Source: Pseudomonas argentinensis (GTDB taxonomy: Bacteria; Pseudomonadota; Gammaproteobacteria; Pseudomonadales; Pseudomonadaceae). Taken from it: a stretch of 64,000 bases of DNA. Shown piece by piece: positions 39,100 through 48,629 of this stretch; position 1 is the first letter of the stretch; every line of letters begins with the position of its first letter. The stretch lies in assembly GCF_001839655.2 (NCBI RefSeq), contig NZ_CP056087.1, positions 1,736,001 through 1,800,000 of the forward strand, read 5' to 3'. The position numbers were made by a program, and so were the translations under genes. The notes beneath the pieces are model-generated. The model was not told where the DNA came from and ran no database searches. It was given only the letters and a program-made list of their open reading frames with translations.

Positions 39100-39936
39100 T
39101 CAGCGGGCCAGCGGTGTCAGGCGCAGCAGGTGCACGCGGCGGCTGTCGGCATTGAGCACGCGAAAGCGGAACTCGCCGATCACCGTTACCTCGTTGCGCT
39201 TGGGCAGGTGGCCGAAGGCACTCATCACCAGGCCGCCGACGGTGTCGAACTCGTCGTCGGAGAAAGCGGTGGTGAAGGTTTCGTTGAAGTGATCGATGGG
39301 CGTCAGCGCCTTGACCAGGAAGTCGCCGCTGGGCAGCGGCTTGACGTAGCTGTCCTCCTCGACGTCGTGCTCGTCCTCGATATCGCCGACGATCTGCTCC
39401 AGCACGTCCTCGATGGTCACCAGGCCGGCGACGCCACCGTATTCGTCGATCACCACCGCCATGTGGTTGTGGTTGGCGCGAAACTCGCGCAGCAACACGT
39501 TGAGGCGCTTGGATTCGGGCACGAAGGTGGCCGGGCGCAGCATGTCGCGGATGTTGAAGTCGGGCTGATCGGCCAGCAGCAGCGGCAGCAGATCCTTGGC
39601 CAGCAGGATGCCGAGCACGTCGTCGAGGGTTTCGCCGATCACCGGGTAGCGCGAGTGCGCCGCCTCGATGATCACCGGCAGGAATTCCTTGGGAGACTGG
39701 CTGGCCTTGATGGTCACCACCTGGGAGCGCGGCACCATGATGTCGCGAACCTGCAGGTCGGCGACCTGGATGGCGCCCTCGACGATGGCCAGGGCCTCGC
39801 TGTCGAGCAGTTTGTTCTGGTGGGCATCGCGCAGGACTTCCAGCAGTTCCTGGCGGTTTTTCGGCTCATGAGCAAAAGCCTGGGTCAGTTTGTTCAACCA
39901 GGACTTCTGCTCGTTGCTCGATCGGTCTTCGCTCAT
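39100..39936 (-). CDS. corC: CorC/YbeX-family protein with CBS pair
   Basis: 278 residues: N-terminal acidic region, CBS pair at about 65-190 (VRDIMVPRSQVVTIKASQSP; HNHMAVVIDEYGGVAGLVTI), C-terminal CorC_HlyC domain (FDTVGGLVMSAFGHLPKRNE). No TM. The E. coli homologue is linked to Mg/Co efflux and, with YbeY and YbeZ, to ribosome function. Downstream of ybeY. Confidence 0.93.
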   Translation of the reverse strand: MSEDRSSNEQKSWLNKLTQAFAHEPKNRQELLEVLRDAHQNKLLDSEALAIVEGAIQVADLQVRDIMVPRSQVVTIKASQSPKEFLPVIIEAAHSRYPVIGETLDDVLGILLAKDLLPLLLADQPDFNIRDMLRPATFVPESKRLNVLLREFRANHNHMAVVIDEYGGVAGLVTIEDVLEQIVGDIEDEHDVEEDSYVKPLPSGDFLVKALTPIDHFNETFTTAFSDDEFDTVGGLVMSAFGHLPKRNEVTVIGEFRFRVLNADSRRVHLLRLTPLAR

Positions 39937-39961
39937 GGCGTTTTACTCGGGATCCCTATAG

Positions 39962-40420
39962 TCATTCATCGCCGGCATAGGGGTCGGGATGACCCAGCTC
40001 GGCGAGCAATAATCGTTCCAGCGCTTCCATTTCCTCGGCTTCCTCATCCTCGATGTGGTCGTAGCCCAGGAGATGCAAACAGCCGTGTATCACCAGATGC
40101 GCCCAGTGCGCATCCAAGGTCTTGCCTTGCTCGACGGCCTCGCGCTCGACCACCGGCACGCAGATCACCAGGTCGCCAAGCAGCGGGATATCCAGTAACT
40201 CGTCCGGTACGTCGGCCGGAAAGGACAATACGTTGGTGGCGTAGTCCTTGCCGCGCCAGGTGTGGTTGAGCTCGCGGCCTTCGGCTTCGTCCACCAGGCG
40301 GATGGTCAATTCCGAGTCGGCGCTGCGCTGGCGCAGGGCGATCGCGCACCAGGCCTGGAAATCGGCCTGCGCGGGCAGGCGGCCAGCAACGCTGGCGACC
40401 TGCAGGTCCAGTTCGATCAT
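39962..40420 (-). CDS. ybeY: Endoribonuclease / rRNA maturation factor YbeY
   Basis: 152 residues. The metal site [15 protein letters not shown] has the three histidines of the H-x3-H-x5-H motif, with the family segment [13 protein letters not shown] before it. Acts in 16S rRNA 3-prime maturation and ribosome quality control. Start overlaps the ybeZ stop (ATGA). Confidence 0.95.
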   Translation of the reverse strand: MIELDLQVASVAGRLPAQADFQAWCAIALRQRSADSELTIRLVDEAEGRELNHTWRGKDYATNVLSFPADVPDELLDIPLLGDLVICVPVVEREAVEQGKTLDAHWAHLVIHGCLHLLGYDHIEDEEAEEMEALERLLLAELGHPDPYAGDE

Positions 40421-41436
40421 GGCTCGGAACGCGCTCCCGGGTCGTTGTCCGCCGGGCGGCGGTCGAACGGCTGGTGCTCGGCATCGAAGCGCTCGTAGGC
40501 CTCGACGATGCGCTGCACCAGCGGGTGGCGCACCACGTCCTTGGGCAGGAAGTGGGTGAAGCTGATGCCCGGTACGTCCCTGAGCACTTCGATGACGTGC
40601 TTGAGGCCGCTCTTGGTGCCGCGGGGCAGGTCGACCTGGGTGACGTCGCCGGTGATCACCGCGGTGGAGCCGAAACCGATACGGGTCAGGAACATCTTCA
40701 TCTGTTCCATGGTGGTGTTCTGGCTCTCGTCGAGAATGATGAAGCTGTTGTTCAGCGTGCGGCCGCGCATGTAGGCCAGCGGCGCGACCTCGATCACCTG
40801 CTTCTCGATCAGCTTGGCCACCTGCTCGAAGCCGAGCATCTCGTACAGGGCATCGTAGAGCGGGCGCAGGTAGGGGTCGATCTTCTGCGACAGGTCACCG
40901 GGCAGGAAGCCGAGTTTTTCGCCGGCCTCGACCGCCGGGCGCACCAGCAGGATGCGACGAATCTGCTCGCGCTCCAGGGCGTCCACCGCAGCAGCGACAG
41001 CCAGATAGGTCTTGCCGGTACCGGCCGGGCCGATGCCGAAGTTGATGTCGTGGTCGAGGATCGCCTTGACGTAGCGCTGCTGGTTGGCGCCACGCGGCCG
41101 GATCATGCCCTTGCGCGTGCGCAGGGCGACATCGCCGTGGCTGCTGGGGCTGTTGAGTTCCTCGATACCGGATTCCTGCAGGAACAGGTGCACCATGTCC
41201 GGGGACAGCTCGGTGCTGTCGGTTTCCCGGTACAGGCGACGCAGCAGGTTCTCGGCCGAGGTGGTCTGCCCGGGCTCGCCCAGCAGCTCGAACTGGTTGC
41301 CGCGGTTGCGGATCTCGATGCCCAGGCGCGATTCGATCAGGCGCAGGTGCTCGTCGAATTGCCCGCTGAGGTTGGCGAAGCGCTTGGCTTCGAAGGGCTC
41401 GAGGGTGAAGCGATGAGGTGTCGAGGTGGTATTCAA
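40417..41436 (-). CDS. ybeZ: PhoH-like ATPase YbeZ
   Basis: 339 residues: N-terminal KH-like region (about 1-110), P-loop NTPase with [20 protein letters not shown] (Walker A) and [20 protein letters not shown] (Walker B). Partner of YbeY in RNA metabolism. Second gene of the miaB-ybeZ-ybeY-corC-lnt string, 131 bases after miaB. Confidence 0.94.
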   Translation of the reverse strand: MNTTSTPHRFTLEPFEAKRFANLSGQFDEHLRLIESRLGIEIRNRGNQFELLGEPGQTTSAENLLRRLYRETDSTELSPDMVHLFLQESGIEELNSPSSHGDVALRTRKGMIRPRGANQQRYVKAILDHDINFGIGPAGTGKTYLAVAAAVDALEREQIRRILLVRPAVEAGEKLGFLPGDLSQKIDPYLRPLYDALYEMLGFEQVAKLIEKQVIEVAPLAYMRGRTLNNSFIILDESQNTTMEQMKMFLTRIGFGSTAVITGDVTQVDLPRGTKSGLKHVIEVLRDVPGISFTHFLPKDVVRHPLVQRIVEAYERFDAEHQPFDRRPADNDPGARSEP

Positions 41437-41567
41437 GGTCGTTTTATGGCCGCCGTCGCTGAATGGAAGGGAGAGAATAGCGCTAGCCAGGGACGAGTGA
41501 AAGCGCGGCCGACAGCCGCGCTACGCCTGGCGCGTCATCGCTGATATGCGGGCAGCCGGCTGCTTGT

Positions 41568-42902
41568 TCAATGGCGTTCGATCAGGGTGCCACGCAAGGA
41601 GTGCGGCAGCGCCTCGTCGATATGCACGTCGACGAACTGGCCGATCAGGCGCGGGTTGTCGCACGGGAAGTTGACGAAGCGGTTGTTCTCGGTCTTGCCC
41701 TGCAACTTGCCCGGATCCTTTTTCGAGAAGTCGCTGACCAGGATGCGCTGCACGCTGCCGACCATGCGCCGGCTGTTCTCGAAGCCCTGCTGGTTTAGGC
41801 GGTTCTGCAGGATCTGCAGGCGCTGCTTCTTGACGGCTTCCGGGGTGTCGTCGACCAGGTCGGCCGCCGGCGTGCCGGGGCGCGCGCTGTAGACGAAGGA
41901 GTAGGAGAAGTCGAAGCCGACGTCCTGCACCAGTCTCATGGTCTGCTCGAAATCCTTCTCGGTCTCGCCGGGGAACCCGATGATGAAGTCCGAGCTGATG
42001 ACGATGTCCGGCACCGCGGCCTTGAGCTTGCGGATGCGCGATTTGTATTCCAGGGCGGTGTGGTTGCGCTTCATGGCCGCCAGGATGCGGTCCGAGCCCG
42101 ATTGCACCGGCAGGTGGAGGAATTTCACCAGCTCCGGGATCTCGGCGTGGGCGCGGATCAGCGCGTCGGAGAATTCCAGCGGATGGCTGGTGGTATAGCG
42201 AATGCGGTCGATGCCGTCGATGGCGGCCACCAGGTACAGCAGTTCGGCGAAGTCGGCGATGCCGCCGTCACGGGTTTCGCCGCGGTAGCCATTGACGTTC
42301 TGGCCGAGCAGGGTCACTTCGCGCACCCCGTTTTCGGCCAGGTGGATGATCTCGCCGAGCACATCGTCCAGCGGCCGGCTGACTTCCTCGCCACGGGTGT
42401 AGGGCACCACGCAGAAGGTGCAGTACTTGCTGCAGCCTTCCATCACCGAGACGAAGGCGCTGGGGCCGTCCACACGGGGTTCTGGCAGGCGGTCGAACTT
42501 CTCGATTTCGGGGAAGGAAATGTCCACCTGGGCGGTCTTGGTCACCCGGGCGGCGTCGATCATCTCCGGCAGACGGTGCAGGGTCTGCGGGCCGAAGACC
42601 ACGTCGACGTAGGGCGCGCGGTCGCGGATCGCCGCGCCTTCCTGGCTGGCCACGCAGCCACCGACGCCGATCACCAGGTCGGGGTTCTCCAGTTTCAGCT
42701 CGCGCCAGCGGCCGAGCTGGGAGAACACCTTGTCCTGGGCCTTCTCGCGGATCGAGCAGGTGTTGAGCAGGATGACGTCGGCATCCTCCGGCCGATCGGT
42801 AACCTCCAGGGCCTGATGCTCGCCCAGCAGGTCGACCATGCGCGAGCTGTCGTACTCGTTCATCTGGCAACCGTGGGTTTCGATATAGAGCTTCTTGGTC
42901 AT
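41568..42902 (-). CDS. miaB: tRNA-2-methylthio-N6-dimethylallyladenosine synthase
   Basis: 444 residues. N-terminal UPF0004 domain with cysteines in [23 protein letters not shown] and [11 protein letters not shown] (auxiliary cluster), radical-SAM motif [17 protein letters not shown]-terminal TRAM domain. Methylthiolates i6A37 of tRNAs reading UNN codons. Confidence 0.96.
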   Translation of the reverse strand: MTKKLYIETHGCQMNEYDSSRMVDLLGEHQALEVTDRPEDADVILLNTCSIREKAQDKVFSQLGRWRELKLENPDLVIGVGGCVASQEGAAIRDRAPYVDVVFGPQTLHRLPEMIDAARVTKTAQVDISFPEIEKFDRLPEPRVDGPSAFVSVMEGCSKYCTFCVVPYTRGEEVSRPLDDVLGEIIHLAENGVREVTLLGQNVNGYRGETRDGGIADFAELLYLVAAIDGIDRIRYTTSHPLEFSDALIRAHAEIPELVKFLHLPVQSGSDRILAAMKRNHTALEYKSRIRKLKAAVPDIVISSDFIIGFPGETEKDFEQTMRLVQDVGFDFSYSFVYSARPGTPAADLVDDTPEAVKKQRLQILQNRLNQQGFENSRRMVGSVQRILVSDFSKKDPGKLQGKTENNRFVNFPCDNPRLIGQFVDVHIDEALPHSLRGTLIERH

Positions 42903-42956
42903 GGCGATTCGTCGGCGGTGGTTAAAAAATGACCGCGCATTATAGGGGAGCGGCGG

Positions 42957-43014
42957 GCTACAGGCTACAGGCGTAGGGCTAAAGGCTACAGGCTACAGGC
43001 TACAGGTGTAGGGT
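42957..43014. repeat. Short tandem GGCTACA-type repeat
   Basis: GGCTACAGGCTACAGGCGTA and then GGCTAAAGGCTACAGGCTAC continue in a degenerate 7-base register. It lies upstream of miaB in a 287-base intergenic stretch otherwise without signals. Related to the CAAGCTACAGG-type arrays elsewhere in the window. Confidence 0.7.
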
Positions 43015-43189
43015 GTACCAGGCGGCGCTGCGTTCACGCAGCCGTACGCCATTGGCGTCTTGAACGATCATCGTGCTGCCAGGCCACGTCCTACGTGGGA
43101 TGCCTGGTGGGGCGCGGTGGGGGCGTTAGCTTGCAGCTTCTGACCTTGTGCTATCCTGCGCGCCCCGTTTTTCCTGACTTCGAGTCTCC

Positions 43190-43516
43190 ATGACCAAGCG
43201 CGACCCCATCTACAAGGTGATCTTTCTCAATCAGGGCCAGGTGTACGAGATGTACGCCAAGCAGATCTTCCAGAGCGATCTGTGGGGCTTTCTGGAGATC
43301 GAGGAATTCGTGTTCGGTGAGCGCTCGCAACTGGTGGTCGATCCCAGCGAGGAGAAGCTCAAGGCGCAGTTCGACGGCGTGGTGCGCAGCTTCGTGCCGA
43401 TGCATTCGATCGTGCGTATCGACGAGGTGGAGCGCCTCGGCACGCCGAAGATCAGTGAAGCCAAGGGCGGCGGCAATGTGATGCCGTTCCCGATGCCACC
43501 CCTGCCGGAGAAATGA
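43190..43516 (+). CDS. DUF1820 family protein
   Basis: 108 residues: YKVIFLNQGQVYEMYAKQIF, WGFLEIEEFVFGERSQLVVD, and IVRIDEVERLGTPKIS, the whole-length DUF1820 pattern, ending in a proline-rich tail (MPFPMPPLPEK). Soluble and small, with no known function. Divergent from miaB. Confidence 0.88.
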   Translation: MTKRDPIYKVIFLNQGQVYEMYAKQIFQSDLWGFLEIEEFVFGERSQLVVDPSEEKLKAQFDGVVRSFVPMHSIVRIDEVERLGTPKISEAKGGGNVMPFPMPPLPEK

Positions 43517-43522
43517 TGGCGG

Positions 43523-43552
43523 CATGCTGCAGGCCACAAGCTGCAGGCTGAA
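43523..43552. repeat. CTGCAGGCCACAAGCTGCAGG repeat fragment
   Basis: A short member of the GCAAGCTACAAGCTGCAGG intergenic family directly after the DUF1820 stop. Confidence 0.5.
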
Positions 43553-43596
43553 ACGCCTGACGCGAGTTGCACGTCTGCCGATCAGGCGATGGGGGA

Positions 43597-44145
43597 CTAT
43601 TTCAGCGGGGCGAACGGCGACAGGCTGTCGGCGGCCTGCAGTTCCTGCAGGTAGTTGCGGAAGATCTGCCCCAGCACCTGGGTGGCGACTTCCTGCTCGG
43701 CGCGGGGCATCTGCATGGCCACCTCGTCGGCGCCGTCCATCGCTTCATCCGAGCCGTTGACCGCGGCCATCTTCAGCACGATGTAGGCCTGCACCTTGTT
43801 GGCCGCCACGCCTTCGCCGCGAAAGAACATCATGCCCAGGCGATACTGCGCCTGGGCATGGCCCTGCAGGGACGCGTGTTCGAACCAGTTAAGCGCCTGG
43901 GGCAGGTCGCGCTCGCCGGCGCGGCCCTCGTAGTAGAACTCGCCCAGCTCGTACTGGGCCTGGGCATCCCCGCCTTCGGCGCTCTGTTGGCAGGCTTGCA
44001 GCGCGGCGGACAGGTCTTCGGGGGCGACGTTGAGCGAGCAGCTCCCGGTCGCCGGGATCAGCAATGAGTTTCCATCCGCCACGCCGAGCGTTGGCAGCAG
44101 GAGCAACAGGCAGCCCAGGGACAGGGTGCGGCCGGTGCGCTTCAT
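43597..44145 (-). CDS. Exported Sel1-repeat (TPR-like) protein
   Basis: 182 residues from the ATG at 44145. Signal peptide MKRTGRTLSLGCLLLLLPTL...VADG. Two Sel1-like repeats: GDAQAQYELGEFYYEGRAGE and GHAQAQYRLGMMFFRGEGVA. Probably a periplasmic scaffold; the partner is unknown. It holds the place between the DUF1820 gene and hemL seen in P. aeruginosa. Confidence 0.82.
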   Translation of the reverse strand: MKRTGRTLSLGCLLLLLPTLGVADGNSLLIPATGSCSLNVAPEDLSAALQACQQSAEGGDAQAQYELGEFYYEGRAGERDLPQALNWFEHASLQGHAQAQYRLGMMFFRGEGVAANKVQAYIVLKMAAVNGSDEAMDGADEVAMQMPRAEQEVATQVLGQIFRNYLQELQAADSLSPFAPLK

Positions 44146-44388
44146 GAAGATCCGGATACCTCGACAGGCTGACAGGTGGATGAATGACGAGGCCAAATGG
44201 GCTCGGCATCACATTATGAAATAAGCAGCACCGTTCTTACAAAGTGTTTGCCGGCTTTTCTGCCCCGAGCTGGCGCAAGGGCGGTCTCACCGGTGCCTGA
44301 TATAACGCGTCGATGTGCGGTGGTGGCCTAGCAAAGAACCGCTCGGGCCACCTGCCGTTCACCCCAGGCGCCGAACGGCGCCGGTCGG

Positions 44389-45678
44389 TCACCCCTGCTT
44401 GAGGGCGGCGAAGGCGCGCTCGGCGGCGTCCAGGGTCAGTTTCAGCTCGGCCTCGCCATGGGCGATGGAGGTGAAACCGGCCTCGAAGGCGCTTGGCGCC
44501 AGGTATACGCCGCCTTCGAGCATCAGGTGGAAGAAGCGCTTGAAGCGCTCGGCATCGCTGGCCATCACGTCATCGAAGGTAACGATATCGTCGGCGCCGC
44601 TGAAGTACAGGCCGAACATGCCGCCTGCCTGGGTGGTGACGAACGGGATGCCGGCGGCATCGGCGCGATCCTGCAGGCCTTGCAGCAGGCGGCTGGTGTA
44701 GTCGGTGAGCTCGGCGTGAAAGCCCGGGCGGCTGATCAGCCTCAGGGTAGTCAGGCCGGCGGCCATGGCCAGCGGGTTGCCCGACAGGGTACCGGCCTGG
44801 TAGACCGGGCCGAGCGGGGCGATACGTTCCATGACCGCGCGCTTGCCGCCGAAGCAGCCCACCGGCATGCCGCCGCCGACGATCTTGCCGAAGGTCGACA
44901 GATCCGGGGTGACGCCATAGTGCGCCTGGGCACCACCGAGGGCGACGCGGAAACCGGTCATCACCTCATCGAAGATCAGCACCACGCCGTGCTCGTCGCA
45001 TTGCTCGCGCAGGCCTTCGAGGAAGCCCGGCGCCGGTGGCACGCAGTTCATGTTGCCGGCCACCGGCTCGACGATGATGCAGGCCACGCTGCCGCCGACT
45101 TCGCTCAGGGTCTTCTCGACCGCGGCGATGTCGTTGAACGGCAGGGTCAGGGTGTGCTTGGCGAAGTCCGCCGGCACGCCCGCCGAGCTCGGCACGCCCT
45201 GGGTCAGCAGGCCGGAGCCGGCCTTGACCAGCAGGCTGTCGGAGTGGCCGTGGTAGCAGCCTTCGAACTTGATGATGGCGTCTCGTCCGGTGTAGCCACG
45301 GGCCAGGCGGATGGCGCTCATGGTCGCCTCGGTGCCCGAGCTGACCATGCGCACCATGTCCATGGACGGCACGATGGAGCAGACCAGATCGGCCATCTCG
45401 GTTTCCATGGCGGTCGGTGCGCCGTAGGACAGGCCGTGGTCAAGCTGGCGGCGCACCGCGTCGAGCACCTCGGGGTGGCTGTGGCCGAGGATCATCGGGC
45501 CCCAGGAGCCTACGTAGTCGACATAGCGCTTGTCGTCTTCGTCGGTGACGTAGGCGCCTTCGGCGTGCTTGAAGAACAGCGGTGTGCCACCCACGCTCTT
45601 GAAGGCGCGCACCGGTGAGTTCACACCGCCGGGAATGTGTTTCTGGGCGTTGGCGAAAAGGGTTTCGGAGCGGGACAT
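44389..45678 (-). CDS. hemL: Glutamate-1-semialdehyde 2,1-aminomutase
   Basis: 429 residues. PLP-dependent class III fold: [20 protein letters not shown], cofactor site [20 protein letters not shown] and the lysine in [14 protein letters not shown]. Converts glutamate-1-semialdehyde to 5-aminolevulinate in C5 haem synthesis. CAGGAG upstream. 21 bases after thiE. Confidence 0.96.
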   Translation of the reverse strand: MSRSETLFANAQKHIPGGVNSPVRAFKSVGGTPLFFKHAEGAYVTDEDDKRYVDYVGSWGPMILGHSHPEVLDAVRRQLDHGLSYGAPTAMETEMADLVCSIVPSMDMVRMVSSGTEATMSAIRLARGYTGRDAIIKFEGCYHGHSDSLLVKAGSGLLTQGVPSSAGVPADFAKHTLTLPFNDIAAVEKTLSEVGGSVACIIVEPVAGNMNCVPPAPGFLEGLREQCDEHGVVLIFDEVMTGFRVALGGAQAHYGVTPDLSTFGKIVGGGMPVGCFGGKRAVMERIAPLGPVYQAGTLSGNPLAMAAGLTTLRLISRPGFHAELTDYTSRLLQGLQDRADAAGIPFVTTQAGGMFGLYFSGADDIVTFDDVMASDAERFKRFFHLMLEGGVYLAPSAFEAGFTSIAHGEAELKLTLDAAERAFAALKQG

Positions 45679-45699
45679 GGGGGTCTCCTGAAAGGTCAG

Positions 45700-46341
45700 T
45701 CAGTTCGATTCGAACAGGGCGCCGAAGGCGCGCGCGCGGCGCTCGACCTCGGCGGGCGAATCGGCGGCGAACAGGGCGTGGATCACGGCCACCATGCTGG
45801 CGCCGCGTTCGATCAGCGGGGCGGCGTTGTGCAGATCGATGCCACCGATGGCGACGATCGGTAGCGCCACGCGGGCCCTGGCGGTAGCGAGCAGGTCGAG
45901 GCTGGCGGCCGGGGCGCCGGGTTTGGTCAGTGAGTTGAAGAAGCGGCCGAAGGCCACGTAGCTGGCGCCTTCGCCGGCCGCCTGCTCGGCCAGTGCCAGT
46001 TGGGCGTGGCAGGTGCCGCCGATGATCGCCTGACGGCCTAGCAGGGCGCGGGCGGCGGCCAGCGAACCGTCCTGCTGGCCAAGGTGCAGGCCGACACCGA
46101 GGCGGGCGGCCAGCTCGGCGTCGTCATTGATGATCAGCGTGGCGCGATAATTCTCGCACAGCCTGCGCAGCGCTTCGGCTTCGCGCAGGCGACGGGCCTC
46201 GTTGGTGGACTTGTCGCGGTACTGCAGCAGGCGTGCGCCGCCGGCCAGGGCCGCCTCCACATAGGGCAGCAGCTTGCCGCCGGCGAGCAGCGCGCTGTCG
46301 GTGATGGCGTAGAGACCGCGCAGTTTGCCGGGCGCTGCCAT
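45700..46341 (-). CDS. thiE: Thiamine-phosphate synthase
   Basis: 213 residues, TIM-barrel: [79 protein letters not shown]. Joins HMP-PP and thiazole phosphate to thiamine phosphate. Start overlaps the thiD stop (ATGA). Confidence 0.95.
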   Translation of the reverse strand: MAAPGKLRGLYAITDSALLAGGKLLPYVEAALAGGARLLQYRDKSTNEARRLREAEALRRLCENYRATLIINDDAELAARLGVGLHLGQQDGSLAAARALLGRQAIIGGTCHAQLALAEQAAGEGASYVAFGRFFNSLTKPGAPAASLDLLATARARVALPIVAIGGIDLHNAAPLIERGASMVAVIHALFAADSPAEVERRARAFGALFESN

Positions 46342-47174
46342 CAGCTGAGATCCAGCGGCAGGCGGCGTGGCACGAATTGGCCACGGCCGGGTTGCTCGGC
46401 GTCGCGCAGGGTGCGCCAGGTGTAGTCCAGGGCGATTTGCACCGCGCCGATCAGGTCCTGGCCGAGGGCCAGGCGACCGGCCAGGGTGCTGGCCAGGGTG
46501 CAGCCCGAGCCGTGGTAGCTGCCTGGCAGGCGGGCACAGGTGAAGTCATGGCGGCTGCCATCACGCAGGTACAGGCGGTTGTGGACCTCGCTTTCGTCGC
46601 CATGGCCGCCGGTGATCAGCAGGTGTTCGATGTACGGCAGCAGCTTTTCGGCGCACTGATCCGCGCTGCCATCCGGCAGTTCGGCGAGAATGCGCGCTTC
46701 GGGCAGGTTCGGCGTGGCGATGGTGGAGGCGGCGAACAAGCGCTCGCGCATGGCAAAGCCGACGTCTTCCTTGCCCAGGGCGCCGCCGCCACCGGCACGC
46801 AGCACCGGGTCGCAGACCAGCGGCACGCCGGGCAGCTGGTCCATGATCATCAGCACGGTGTCGACCATCTCCACCGAACCGAGCATGCCCAGCTTGACCG
46901 CCGCCACCGGCATGTCGGCGATCACCGCCTGGGCCTGGGCCAGTACCCAGTCGCGATCCAGTACCCGGAAGTCGCTGACGTCGACGGTGTCCTGCACGGT
47001 CAGCGCGGTGACCGCCGGGGCCGCGTGGCAGCCCTGGGCGAGCAGCGCTTCGATGTCGGCCTGCAGGCCGGCGCCGCCGCTCGGGTCATGGCCGGACAGG
47101 CACAGCACCACCGGGCGCGACGGGGCGAGGCGGGCGGTGCTGCGGGGGTAATCGGGGAGGCCAAAGTCGATCAT
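46341..47174 (-). CDS. thiD: Hydroxymethylpyrimidine/phosphomethylpyrimidine kinase
   Basis: 277 residues from the ATG at 47174; the frame extends upstream without homology. Ribokinase fold: [68 protein letters not shown] (anion hole and catalytic Asp region). Makes HMP-PP for ThiE. First gene of thiD-thiE-hemL. I see no TPP riboswitch in the upstream region. Confidence 0.94.
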   Translation of the reverse strand: MIDFGLPDYPRSTARLAPSRPVVLCLSGHDPSGGAGLQADIEALLAQGCHAAPAVTALTVQDTVDVSDFRVLDRDWVLAQAQAVIADMPVAAVKLGMLGSVEMVDTVLMIMDQLPGVPLVCDPVLRAGGGGALGKEDVGFAMRERLFAASTIATPNLPEARILAELPDGSADQCAEKLLPYIEHLLITGGHGDESEVHNRLYLRDGSRHDFTCARLPGSYHGSGCTLASTLAGRLALGQDLIGAVQIALDYTWRTLRDAEQPGRGQFVPRRLPLDLS

Positions 47175-47626
47175 CTGTGTCGCGGGTTCCGGTTTACGGG
47201 TACGGCGGTGGCCGCGGTACCGGGTTGATCGGGCTCGCACCGGCACATGGCAGGCGGCATTTGGATGGGGCGCGAGCTTAACATTTTATGGGCAACGATG
47301 AGGCCGGCCCGGTCGGCGGTTGGGTCGCGGCTGCCGTAGCCGGCTACGCTAGGGCCCGTTTTGCCGCGATGCGGCGTTTCTCGCCGGCTCATTTAGCCCG
47401 CTAAACTTCGCGGCTGTGTGACCCACATGGATGTGGGAAATGCCGCAAGCCCGCAGGGAGCGGGCGCGGCCCTTGCCTCGCGGCAAAACGGGCTCCGGCG
47501 CGGTCGTGCCGAAGTGTTAACAGGCCCTAGGGCCTTGAGCCCGGGGAGGGGTGTTTGTACGATGGCGTGCCTGTGGATCGCCAGGCGTGCACTGTTATTC
47601 ATTGGTAAGGGCAGAAGGCGCCTGGC
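47175..47626. other. 452-base gene-free stretch with a long inverted repeat
   Basis: No gene seen. The perfect 16-base arms GCCCGTTTTGCCGCGA (47354-47369) and TCGCGGCAAAACGGGC (47478-47493) are 108 bases apart, with CTAGGGCCC before the left arm and GGCCCTAGGG after the right. The sequence TAACAGGCCCTAGG also occurs at 36457-36470, so this is probably a dispersed element. Confidence 0.6.
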
Positions 47627-48478
47627 ATGAACAATCTGTTGCGTGGTGTCGCGTTGCTGCTCTGCCTGCTGCCGGGTCTGGTCAAGGCCGAGCCGCGGGT
47701 GGTGGCGCTGAGCTGGGAGGCCACCGAACACCTGCTCAAGCTCGATATCACGCCGGTGGCCGTGGCCGATGCCGATCGGTACCGCGCCCAGGTGGCGCGC
47801 CCGCCGCTACCGGCCTGGGTGCCCAGCGCGGGATCGCGGCGCGCGCCGGATCTCGAACAACTGGCCGTACTCAAGCCGGACCTGATCGTCATCGGCGAGC
47901 CGCTGGAGGGCATGCGTGCGCAGCTGGCGCACATTGCCCCGGTCACCGCCTATGGCAGCCTGTCCCAGGAACACGACAGCTACCTGGTCGCCCGTGACGA
48001 CTACCTGGCCCTGGCCCAGCGCTTCGGCCGCGAGGATCATGCGCTGCGCGAACTGGCGGCCATGCAGGTGCAGGTCGATGAATTGCATCGCCAACTGGTC
48101 GAGCATTTTCGCGGGCACCTGCCCAAGGTCGCGGTGATCCGCTTCACCTCGCCGAGCGCGGTGCGTGTCGACGGCGGCGAGTCGATGATCGAGCACGCCC
48201 TGCAGCAGTTGCACCTGCAGCCCGCCTACCCGCAACCGCGCGAGGCGGTGGTGCCGGTGCAGGCGCTGGCGAGCATCGAGGAGGGCGTGGTGCTGTATAT
48301 CGAGCCGTTCGCCGGGCAGGCGCAACTATTCGCCACGCGTGAGTGGCGGGCCATGCCGTTCGTGCGCGCCGACCGTTTCGCGGCGATGCCCGACACCTGG
48401 ACCCACGGCGGCGTGTTCTCCATCCAGTACCTGGCCGAGGCCATCGCCAAGGCCCTGTTGAGTCTGCCGGCGCCCTGA
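47627..48478 (+). CDS. Periplasmic substrate-binding protein, iron-siderophore/FecB-like
   Basis: 283 residues with signal peptide (MNNLLRGVALLLCLLPGLVKA). Type III periplasmic-binding fold: VVALSWEATEHLLKLDITPV, LEQLAVLKPDLIVIGEPLEG, VAVIRFTSPSAVRVDGGESM, GGVFSIQYLAEAIAKALL. No permease or ATPase gene adjoins it, so it would serve a transporter encoded elsewhere. Ligand unknown; iron(III)-siderophore is the family guess. Confidence 0.82.
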   Translation: MNNLLRGVALLLCLLPGLVKAEPRVVALSWEATEHLLKLDITPVAVADADRYRAQVARPPLPAWVPSAGSRRAPDLEQLAVLKPDLIVIGEPLEGMRAQLAHIAPVTAYGSLSQEHDSYLVARDDYLALAQRFGREDHALRELAAMQVQVDELHRQLVEHFRGHLPKVAVIRFTSPSAVRVDGGESMIEHALQQLHLQPAYPQPREAVVPVQALASIEEGVVLYIEPFAGQAQLFATREWRAMPFVRADRFAAMPDTWTHGGVFSIQYLAEAIAKALLSLPAP

Positions 48479-48629
48479 GCTGACGTCCGGTCGTCATGGT
48501 GCTTGCGATGCGCGTTCGGCCCCCATAGAGTTGCCGGCATTCATACATATGTCGAGCCGTGAACGGCTGCATCATTTCGACGGCGTGGGGCCTCGCGATG
48601 CGGCACAACAGGGTCATCTGCGGGGCTGC

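Noticed and set aside
42957-43014. Tandem array considered as CRISPR
   Set aside because: Unit is about 7 bases, degenerate, without spacers or nearby cas genes.
46990-47400. Possible TPP riboswitch upstream of thiD
   Set aside because: No THI-box sequence (CUGAGA with ACCUGA-type partner) seen in the leader.
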